Positions 1 to 6,284 of a DNA stretch of 8,837 nucleotides are shown here, in pieces. Both the position numbers and the translations under genes were made by a program. The notes beneath the pieces are model-generated. The model was not told the DNA's origin. It was given only the letters and a program-made list of their open reading frames with translations, and did no database searches. Source of the DNA: Caulobacteraceae bacterium (GTDB lineage Bacteria > Pseudomonadota > Alphaproteobacteria > Caulobacterales > Caulobacteraceae); the NCBI GenBank assembly GCA_028291305.1, contig JAQGII010000408.1, positions 1-8,837 on the forward strand, given 5' to 3'. Numbering within the stretch: the stretch's first letter is position 1; every line of letters begins with the position of its first letter.

Positions 1-1196
1 AGGGCGTCCTCGAGCATGGCGACGGGCTTTACGGTCGGATGAAGTTTGAGCCCTGTGCGGGAGTCGGAGCCCATGGTCGAGGCTCCTGGGTAGTTCCACA
101 CGTTCGACCGCCAGCGACCGTGCTTGCCCAGCGAGACATTGTTGCGGTGCGGCGCTTTACCTTTTTTCAGGACCGGCAGAAGCTCATGCTGGCTGCGCCA
201 CAGCGAGCCCATTCCGCCGTTGGTCTTGGCCCATACCACAACGTTGAGGAGACTTAGGCCAATGACGCGGCCGACAGCTATGATAAGCTCGACCGAGCGC
301 CAGTCTATATAGGTAGCCAGCAGGCCGCCGTTGCGAAGATGAGTAAATGCAAGCGTCATCCATCTCAGGTTAAATGCTTCGAAGTTCTTGCGAGACATCT
401 CTCCAGATGCCATGGCGAATTCCCGGTGTTTGCCGCCAGTGACGTGTCCGGCGATTGGGACGTTGTATGGGACGTCGGTAAAGACCAGTTGAGCCGCTTC
501 CCCGGACTGGAAAAGTGTTTCGTAGGTCGCTGGGTCGCGCGCGTCCCCGCACGCGATCAGGTGCTCATCGAGCGCCCAGAGATCGCCGGGATGGCAGACT
601 GGAGGAAGTTCGGGATCCGGTTCCAGCGGGCCGGTTTCGTAGGGCGGCAGTTCGTCCTCCAGGACCAGCTGGTCGATCTCTGGCAAGGAAAATCCGGAAA
701 CCTCGATCGGCGCGTCCAGGGCGATCAACTCTGCGAATTCCAGTTTGAGCGCACCAAAATCCCAAACGCCCGTCTCCGGCAGTCGGTTTAGCGCAATGCG
801 CAGAACGCGAAGTTCGTCGCAGTTCAGGTGATCGACGACCAGGCAGGGGGCCTCAGCTAGGCCGAGTTGGAGGGCCGCTTCGACGCGCGTATGACCGTCG
901 AGGACCTCGCCATCAGCGGTGATCAGTACCGGCGAGCAAAAGCCGAGCTCGGCGATCGCCCGCCGGACCCGCGCGACTTGTGCAGGATCCAGCTTGCGAA
1001 GGCGTCGGGTGGCAGGCTTGAGCGACGCGATCGCGCGCGTGACAAGCTGTAGTTCGGGCAGAAGATTGTTGCGAGCGGGCCGCTCATTGCGGACGGCCTC
1101 AGCACGGACGCTGAGGGTCTCTCGTCGGGCGCGACTTTTGGCGCGAAGCTCTCGCCCGACGCCCGTTTCGATCCTGCCTTTTCCTCGTCGCGCCAT
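1..1196 (-). CDS. ParB-like domain/DNA methyltransferase fusion, partial (C-terminus off the left edge)
   Basis: The minus strand is open from an ATG at 1196-1194 to the window edge, giving 398 residues without a stop; an in-frame TGA lies five codons upstream and a G-rich run (GGGGGG) sits just before the ATG, so the start is well fixed. Residues 1-60 are basic. Residues about 65-145 match the ParB-like nuclease fold, with GEVLDGHTRVEAA around residues 96-108. A DNA methylase (N6/N4) domain follows: TDVPYNV at 240-246 is catalytic motif IV, HREFAMASGEMS lies at 257-268, SQHEL at 335-339 and HPTVKP at 386-391. The order motif IV then HPTVKP, with the SAM-binding DPFxGSG motif expected after the edge, is the beta arrangement. 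By family this should methylate adenine or cytosine amino groups in DNA, typically encoded by prophages and islands without a partner nuclease. Codons such as CTA, ATA, AGA, CTT and TTT are frequent here and rare in neighbours, suggesting transfer. Motif IV reads DVPY rather than DPPY. Confidence 0.9.
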   Translation of the reverse strand, partial: MARRGKGRIETGVGRELRAKSRARRETLSVRAEAVRNERPARNNLLPELQLVTRAIASLKPATRRLRKLDPAQVARVRRAIAELGFCSPVLITADGEVLDGHTRVEAALQLGLAEAPCLVVDHLNCDELRVLRIALNRLPETGVWDFGALKLEFAELIALDAPIEVSGFSLPEIDQLVLEDELPPYETGPLEPDPELPPVCHPGDLWALDEHLIACGDARDPATYETLFQSGEAAQLVFTDVPYNVPIAGHVTGGKHREFAMASGEMSRKNFEAFNLRWMTLAFTHLRNGGLLATYIDWRSVELIIAVGRVIGLSLLNVVVWAKTNGGMGSLWRSQHELLPVLKKGKAPHRNNVSLGKHGRWRSNVWNYPGASTMGSDSRTGLKLHPTVKPVAMLEDA

Positions 1197-1407
1197 GTTC
1201 GCCCCCCGTCAACTGGGCGTTCGATGGCGGCGGCCCGGGCGAGCAACGCGCCCCAAATATGGGCGCGCGCCGGTATCCCTCCATGGCCGGAAATTCGCTC
1301 GGGCCGACCGAATCGGCAGCCCTACTACACAACGGCAACGTGAAATCGCGATAGCGTCAAGCTGAAAATCGAAGCGCGTCGAGGCCTATGTGTCCAGTGG
1401 TTGGTCT

Positions 1408-1458
1408 CGCCCTGCGCCCTAGGACCCCATCGAAGATGGGGGCCAAGGGCGCAGGGCG
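1408..1458. repeat. Long, nearly perfect hairpin
   Basis: The outer arms are a 13-base perfect inverted repeat, CGCCCTGCGCCCT at 1408-1420 and its complement at 1446-1458. Inside, after a 4/4 segment that pairs only at its middle GG/CC, a second perfect 7-base pair CCCCATC/GATGGGG (1425-1431/1435-1441) closes on a GAA loop. That makes 24 stacked positions with two mismatches. No T-run follows on either strand, so it is not a standard intrinsic terminator. It could be a degraded element end, an RNA processing or termination structure, or a single-strand recombination site; nothing in the sequence decides between these. Confidence 0.8.
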
Positions 1459-1619
1459 TCCCTCTCGCGGGGGTGGTTCGTGTGGCGAAATGACGGCTGG
1501 CGTGCACGAACGGCGCAGCTCCCGGGCGCCCGCTTCATCTGGACAATGTCGTTACTCGCGCAATGCTGCGCCAGGCCAACGCGACGTAGGCCGATGTGGA
1601 GGAGTCCCGTTCCCGGGCG

Positions 1620-1642
1620 TTCCCTGTTATCCGGTTAGGGAA
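1620..1642. repeat. Short inverted repeat TTCCCT / AGGGAA
   Basis: TTCCCT at 1620-1625 and AGGGAA at 1637-1642 are perfect complements around an 11-base spacer. The surrounding context resembles short non-coding remnants I associate with alphaproteobacterial intergenic regions near integrated elements, but this is a recollection rather than something shown here. Its function is unknown. Confidence 0.4.
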
Positions 1643-1722
1643 TTTGGCCGCGAGCTGGGCGTAACGCATTGAAATCGATTGGTGCGCCGCATCGACCCGC
1701 CCGCCAAATGGGCCCGACTATC

Positions 1723-1757
1723 GAATCAGCGATTCAATACCCTGTAACCAGCGAATC
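1723..1757. promoter_or_regulatory. Cluster of three GANTC (CcrM-type) sites
   Basis: GAATC at 1723-1727, GATTC at 1731-1735 (together forming the palindrome GAATCAGCGATTC) and GAATC at 1753-1757 give three CcrM recognition sites in 35 bases. In Caulobacter relatives, hemi- or full methylation of GANTC in promoters affects GcrA-dependent transcription. No clear promoter hexamers accompany these sites, so a regulatory role is inference. Confidence 0.35.
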
Positions 1758-1941
1758 TAGTGGATGAACATGAAACGCCACCGCGACGCGGGCGGCAGAG
1801 AAAGTGGGACGAATACCTGTGTAAACGGAGGCCATAAGACAGTTTTCGGCGGCGATGAGTTTGGAAAATATCAGATATAGTGCCGTCTATTCCGGGTGTT
1901 ACCGCAGATTATGGGGATTGAGATTGCCTGGGAATACTGCG

Positions 1942-2031
1942 TGGCGGTGAGAGAGGGATTCGAACCCTCGTTACGGTTTCCCGTAAACACGCTTTCCAAG
2001 CGTGCGCCTTCAACCACTCGGCCACCTCACC
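1942..2031 (-). tRNA. tRNA-Ser (anticodon GGA)
   Basis: Read on the minus strand, the gene begins with GGTGAGG at 2031 and ends with the pairing TCTCACC, discriminator G and an encoded CCA at 1944-1942. The anticodon arm reads CTTGGAAAG with GGA as anticodon, decoding UCC/UCU serine codons. A long variable arm (TTTACGGGAAACCGTAA) marks it as a class II tRNA, and the T arm carries GGTTCGAATCC. The 90-nt length including CCA is normal for tRNA-Ser. The 3' end faces the foreign-looking region, which makes this gene a likely integration target. No duplicate of its 3' end is visible in the window. Confidence 0.97.
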
Positions 2032-2099
2032 CCACGGGCGCGCGCTTATGGCGTGCGTTGCAGGTCGCACGGGGCCAGGGCCCCGGCGGGAAGGCGCGC

Positions 2100-2127
2100 A
2101 ATATACTGATGCGGGCCTCGCGGGCAA
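2100..2127 (-). promoter_or_regulatory. Candidate promoter of tRNA-Ser
   Basis: On the minus strand TTGCCC (2127-2122) and TATATT (2105-2100) are separated by 16 bases and lie about 70 bases before the tRNA start, in an otherwise very GC-rich stretch. They resemble sigma-70 -35 and -10 elements. The leader would be rather long, which lowers certainty. Confidence 0.35.
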
Positions 2128-2178
2128 GGCTCGCTCTGCGCTTCTTTCGGCGGGCTGTCGAAAGGGCGGCCGAAGCCC

Positions 2179-2188
2179 TATCTTATAC
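2179..2188 (+). promoter_or_regulatory. Candidate -10 region of msrA
   Basis: TATCTTATAC is the only AT-rich patch in the 60 bases before msrA and could supply a -10 element about 40 bases upstream of the start codon. No good -35 hexamer is seen at the expected distance, so this is tentative. Confidence 0.25.
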
Positions 2189-2225
2189 GGCGATCCTCCG
2201 CCTCCAGCCACGCGGGACCCGCCTG

Positions 2226-2873
<648 letters not shown>

Positions 2874-2882
2874 AACACGGCA

Positions 2883-2907
2883 GGCGAAGGCGGATGCCGG
2901 TTTCGCC
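2883..2907. terminator. Hairpin between convergent msrA and DUF599 genes
   Basis: GGCGAAGGCGG (2883-2893) and CCGGTTTCGCC (2897-2907) form an 11-position stem with one G-T wobble and one mismatch around an ATG loop. It fills the 35-base gap between two convergent stop codons, which fits a shared terminator. On the minus strand a partial T stretch (TGTTTTAG) follows; on the plus strand there is none. Confidence 0.5.
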
Positions 2908-2908
2908 G

Positions 2909-3601
2909 CTAGAGGTCGTCGAGGATCTGGCGGATCTGGCGCACTCCGCGGGCGGCGCTCGATCCGACCTGACGGGTGTAGAGCAGGCCGACGGCCAGCA
3001 GCACCGCGGCGATCATGGCCCACGGCCCCAGCATCCAGGCCGCGGCGGCCAGGGCGAAGTAGTAGCCGCGCACGCCGTTGTTGAAGGACGACAGCGCCGG
3101 GTTCAGCACCTCGGCCGCCGCCTCGCCGTAGGCCTTGAGCACGGCGGGGGGCGTGGCGGTGGGCGGCGCCGCGCCGATGGCGGCCAGGGTGTAGTTCATC
3201 TGGCGGATGGCCCAGATGAAGTCGAGCAGCCCGCGCGCCAGGGCCAGCACCACCAGGGCCAGCTTGGCCTCGAACAGCCAGCGCGGCCCGGTCTCGGTCG
3301 CCACCATGTGCGCCACGGTGCGGTAGGTGGTGTCGCTGCGGAACAGGGCCCCCGCGGCGGCGGCGATCACGATCAGGTTGGCTGAGGCGAAGAAGGACGC
3401 CGAGTTCAGGGCGTGGCCCATCAGCTGGCTGTCCAGGAACCGGTTCTCGCGGGCGGCCATGTTGGCCATCCAGCGGCGGCGCACCACCGTCATGTCGGTG
3501 TTGATCACGCTGCCGCGCCGCGACAGGCGCTTCAGCAACGGTTGGTAGAGCAGCCAGCCGACGGCGAAGACGATCAGGGCGGCGATGTCGAGTGGGTTCA
3601 T
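2909..3601 (-). CDS. DUF599-family membrane protein
   Basis: The 230-residue product has four predicted membrane helices at about residues 5-22, 64-88, 110-132 and 180-208, separated by a positively charged loop (KRLSRRG at 24-30, VVRRRW at 39-44) and an alanine/proline-rich loop near 140-155. Sequences such as [24 protein letters not shown] and [13 protein letters not shown] are typical of the DUF599 family of bacterial inner-membrane proteins, whose function is not established. The ATG at 3601 has a modest TTAGG just upstream. The gene converges with msrA and diverges from the CFA-synthase gene, with 147 bases between the two starts in which no strong promoter is recognisable. No enzymatic motif is seen. 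Confidence 0.85.
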   Translation of the reverse strand: MNPLDIAALIVFAVGWLLYQPLLKRLSRRGSVINTDMTVVRRRWMANMAARENRFLDSQLMGHALNSASFFASANLIVIAAAAGALFRSDTTYRTVAHMVATETGPRWLFEAKLALVVLALARGLLDFIWAIRQMNYTLAAIGAAPPTATPPAVLKAYGEAAAEVLNPALSSFNNGVRGYYFALAAAAWMLGPWAMIAAVLLAVGLLYTRQVGSSAARGVRQIRQILDDL

Positions 3602-3748
3602 GACCTAACGGTGTTCAGCGTCTGGTTTGGATGTCAGGCAGGCGATGGAGCAAATTGGGGGTTGAAGACCTGCACGTTCCGGAGTGAACTTTGCCTGTCC
3701 GGCGACATCCTGAACCAAACGGGACCAAAGCCAAGCGAAGGGGTGACC

Positions 3749-4981
3749 ATGTTGCACTCTATGCTGAGCCGATTCGTACACGTCGGTCGTCTGGTGGTGA
3801 CGGAGGCAGGGAAAGGGCCGATCACCTACGGGGATGGCTCGGGACCCGAGGTTCGCGTGCATTTCGCCAAGGGCTGGGGCCCGCGCATGGCGCTCAACCC
3901 GGACCTGGCGCTGGGCGAAGCCTATATGGAAGGCGGCCTGACCATCGAGCAAGGCGACCTCTGGACCCTGTTGGAGCTGGTCGGCCGCAACCTGGGCCAG
4001 TACCGCGATCCGCCCAAGCTGCTGATGCGGCTGCTCGCCCACGTCAACCGCCTGACCCAGCAGTGGAACGACCGCTCGGCCGCCCGCCGCAACGTCGCCC
4101 ACCACTACGACCTGTCCTACGAGCTCTACCGCCGCTTCCTTGACGAGGACATGCAGTACTCCTGCGCCTACTTCGCCCGGCCGGACATGACGCTGGAGCA
4201 GGCGCAGTTCGCCAAGAAGACCCACATCGCCGCCAAGCTGATGATCGAGCCCGGCCAGCGGGTGCTGGATATCGGCTGCGGCTGGGGCGGCATGGGGCTG
4301 GAACTGGCCGGCCGCTACGGAGCCCAGGTGTCGGGCGTGACCCTGTCCAAGGAACAGCTGGCCATCGCGCAGGCCCGCGCAAAGGCCGCCAACCTCGACC
4401 AGCGCGTCGACTTCTCCCTGACCGACTATCGCGACGTGGAGGGCCCCTTCGACCGCATCGTCTCCGTCGGCATGTTCGAACACGTCGGCGCGCCCAATTT
4501 CCGCACCTATTTCCAGCAGGTGTCGCGGCTGCTGACCGACGACGGCATCGCCCTGATCCACACCATCGGCCGGCGCACGGGCCCCGGCATCACCCAGCCC
4601 TGGATCGCCAAATACATCTTCCCCGGCGGCTATATCCCCGCCCTGTCCGAGATGAGCGCGGCCATCGAGGACGCGGGCCTGTGGATCACCGACGTGGAGA
4701 TCCAGCGCCTGCACTACGCCGAGACGCTGAAGGCCTGGCGCGAGCGGTTCATGGCCCAGCGCGACGAGATCGCGGCCCTCTACGACGAGCGCTTCTGCCG
4801 CATGTGGGAGTTCTACCTGGCCTTCAGCGAACTGGGCTTCCGCTACGGCATCAGCAACGTCTTCCAGGTGCAGCTGACCAAGCGCGTCGCCGCCGCGCCC
4901 CCGACCCGCGACTATATGTTCGACGGCGAGCGGGCGGTGCTCGACGGGACCAAGACAGGCAAGGCGCGCTCGGTGGCGTGA
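3749..4981 (+). CDS. cfa: Cyclopropane-fatty-acyl-phospholipid synthase family methyltransferase
   Basis: The 410-residue protein belongs to the CFA synthase/mycolic methyltransferase family, which transfers a methylene or methyl group from S-adenosylmethionine to unsaturated acyl chains of membrane phospholipids, a change usually linked to stationary-phase or acid stress. The SAM-binding motif VLDIGCGWGG is at residues 172-181. Residues matching the E. coli active site are visible: Cys139 in MQYSCAYF, Glu244 in GMFEHVG, His271 in LIHTIG and Tyr323 in LHYAETLKAW. The N-terminal 100 residues form the family's lipid-interaction domain (ALGEAYMEGG). The start at 3749 is supported by GAAGGGG six bases upstream; the frame remains open further 5' but without family similarity. 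Family members also include methyltransferases making other lipid modifications, so the exact product is uncertain. It ends 10 bases from the convergent tRNA-Arg. Confidence 0.9.
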   Translation: MLHSMLSRFVHVGRLVVTEAGKGPITYGDGSGPEVRVHFAKGWGPRMALNPDLALGEAYMEGGLTIEQGDLWTLLELVGRNLGQYRDPPKLLMRLLAHVNRLTQQWNDRSAARRNVAHHYDLSYELYRRFLDEDMQYSCAYFARPDMTLEQAQFAKKTHIAAKLMIEPGQRVLDIGCGWGGMGLELAGRYGAQVSGVTLSKEQLAIAQARAKAANLDQRVDFSLTDYRDVEGPFDRIVSVGMFEHVGAPNFRTYFQQVSRLLTDDGIALIHTIGRRTGPGITQPWIAKYIFPGGYIPALSEMSAAIEDAGLWITDVEIQRLHYAETLKAWRERFMAQRDEIAALYDERFCRMWEFYLAFSELGFRYGISNVFQVQLTKRVAAAPPTRDYMFDGERAVLDGTKTGKARSVA

Positions 4982-4991
4982 GGGGCGGCGC

Positions 4992-5068
4992 TGGCGGTCC
5001 CGGAGGGACTCGAACCCCCGACCTTGGCTTTAGGAAAGCCCTGCTCTATCCTGCTGAGCTACGGAACC
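4992..5068 (-). tRNA. tRNA-Arg (anticodon CCT)
   Basis: On the minus strand the gene starts GGTTCCG at 5068 and closes with CGGGACC, discriminator G and encoded CCA at 4994-4992. The D arm (TAGCTCAGCAGGA), anticodon loop TTCCTAA and T arm GGTTCGAGTCC are all canonical. Anticodon CCT reads the rare arginine codon AGG. Position 27-43 of the anticodon stem is a G/A mismatch. Length is 77 nt with CCA. It lies tail to tail with the cfa-type gene. Confidence 0.97.
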
Positions 5069-5548
5069 GTGCGCTGAATCAAAGACTTAAGGGTCGTTCG
5101 AGGAATATTGGGCCGCTTGCGGACGCCTTGAGCCTGTGATCTTCCGGACCGATGCCATGACGCGCGGGCGGGGACAAGGGAGTCGCCGCTCGCCCACGGG
5201 CCCGCCACTGGAGAAAATGCAAGGAGCAGGACGACCTGGAGGCCCGCGGCGTCGCGCTGGAGGTCGCGCCCGGCGTCCCAGGAATTAGGCCCCGGCCATC
5301 CTCACCCCCGGGCCTGAGCGGGGACTGTTCAAGCCGCTCGCCGCGGGCTAGCCTTCCGCATCGGGCCAACGCGGGCGCCCGGTCCCAGACGGTCCGCCGT
5401 CCAAGACCCGCTCCTTCGCCCCGCCGCGGCGGCCAATGGGAGCTCGCGCCGTGGATTTGGCCCGCTTGCCAGACAGTTCGCGCCCGGCCGCGGTTTTCCA
5501 ACCTCGCCGCCGCGCCTTACCGGGCTTTCAAATCCAGAGGATTCTCAG
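5069..5548. other. 480-base stretch with no recognised gene
   Basis: No frame on either strand shows a convincing start, family similarity or codon bias. The 140-codon minus frame at 5079-5501 is rich in Arg, Gly and Pro as expected from a chance frame in GC-rich DNA. A short plus-strand run around 5219-5280 (LEARGVALEVAPG) has a coding-like flavour and could be a gene remnant, but it is too short to name. The stretch should also hold the tRNA-Arg promoter near 5069-5110 and the SOD promoter near 5450-5540; neither shows strong hexamers. A perfect palindrome CCGCCGCGGCGG lies at 5421-5432. Confidence 0.55.
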
Positions 5549-6256
5549 ATGACCGAACCGATGCTCGACCGCCGCCAAGCCCTCGCCGCCGCCACCCTGC
5601 TGGCCGCCGGGGCCGCCGTTTCCGCCACCGCCAGCTCGGCGGCGACGCCGCCGGGCGTCGCGCCGACATTCACGCCGGCGCCGCTGCCGTTCGACCCCAA
5701 GGCCATCCCCGGCCTGTCCGAGAAGCTCCTCGTCAGCCATCACGACAACAACTACGTCGGGGCGGTCACGCGGCTGGGGGCCATCACCAAGCAGTTCGCC
5801 GCCCTGGACCCGGCGACGGCGCCGACCTTCGTCATCAACGGCCTGAAGCGCGAGGAGCTGATCGCCTGGAACTCGATGATCCTGCACGAGGTCTATTTCT
5901 CCGGCCTCGGCGCGCCGACCCGTCCGGGCGCGGCGCTGGCCTCGGCCATCGAGCGCGACTTCGGCAGCCATGACCGCTGGGCCGCCGAATTCTCCGGCAT
6001 CGGCAAGGCCCTGGGCGGCGGCTCCGGCTGGGTCCTGCTGACCTGGAGCCCGCACGACCGCCGGCTGGTCAACCAATGGGCCCCGGACCACACCCACACC
6101 CTCGCCGGCGCCACGCCGATCCTGGCCCTGGACATGTACGAACACGCCTACGCCATGGACTTCGGGGCCAAGGCCGCCGGCTATGTCGACGCCTTCATGA
6201 AGGCGGTGAACTGGACGGCGCCGGATCAGCGCTTCGCCAAGGCGTCGGCGGCCTGA
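5549..6256 (+). CDS. Exported (Tat) Fe/Mn-type superoxide dismutase, divergent
   Basis: The 235-residue protein carries a twin-arginine-like signal (MLDRRQALAAATLLAAGAAV, Arg8-Arg9, then an alanine-rich segment to about residue 32), so it should fold in the cytoplasm with its metal and be exported. The mature part belongs to the Fe/Mn superoxide dismutase family, which turns superoxide into oxygen and hydrogen peroxide. Metal ligands recognisable are His113 (MILHEVYF), Asp195 and His199 (DMYEHAY). Gln176 in VNQW lies where Mn-type enzymes have their second-shell Gln. The first-ligand region is unusual: SHHDNNYV (63-70) replaces the usual H-x3-H-x3-Y spacing. The ATG at 5549 follows AGAGG by eight bases; a GATTC (CcrM) site at 5540-5544 lies between them. 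The next gene starts 28 bases after the stop, suggesting co-transcription. Confidence 0.88.
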   Translation: MTEPMLDRRQALAAATLLAAGAAVSATASSAATPPGVAPTFTPAPLPFDPKAIPGLSEKLLVSHHDNNYVGAVTRLGAITKQFAALDPATAPTFVINGLKREELIAWNSMILHEVYFSGLGAPTRPGAALASAIERDFGSHDRWAAEFSGIGKALGGGSGWVLLTWSPHDRRLVNQWAPDHTHTLAGATPILALDMYEHAYAMDFGAKAAGYVDAFMKAVNWTAPDQRFAKASAA

Positions 6257-6284
6257 CGGCTGCCGTACGGGTCGGGGGACTCCG

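Larger units (their letters stand above)
1197..1941. other. Gene-poor stretch at the likely island edge
   Basis: No reading frame here resembles a known protein or has a convincing start. Visible contents are the upstream region of the methyltransferase gene (1197-1340), a 51-nt hairpin (1408-1458), a short inverted repeat (1620-1642), GANTC sites at 1310-1314, 1723-1727, 1731-1735 and 1753-1757, and a small perfect palindrome ATATCAGATAT at 1868-1878. The base composition is more AT-rich from about 1730 to 1930 than elsewhere in the window. A 94-codon plus frame at 1388-1672 is spanned by the hairpin and has no recognisable domain. The stretch lies directly on the 3' side of tRNA-Ser, where integrated elements usually begin. 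Confidence 0.6.

Noticed and set aside
339..791. Plus-strand 150-codon reading frame
   Set aside because: It is antisense to the ParB-methyltransferase, whose motifs are clear on the minus strand; this frame shows no family similarity.
1388..1672. Plus-strand 94-codon frame in the island flank
   Set aside because: It contains the 51-nt hairpin, lacks a ribosome site and domain similarity, and is better read as non-coding.
1896..2225. Longer N-terminus for MsrA
   Set aside because: The extension would translate the antisense strand of tRNA-Ser and has no family similarity; the ATG at 2226 fits the usual MsrA length.
3602..3748. GGAAC element between the divergent DUF599 and cfa genes as a general-stress sigma promoter
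   Set aside because: GGAAC occurs on the minus strand, but no CGTT follows at 16-17 bases, so the paired motif is absent.
3605..4714. Minus-strand 369-codon reading frame
   Set aside because: It mirrors the CFA-synthase gene; no motif is seen and the real gene on the plus strand has all active-site residues.
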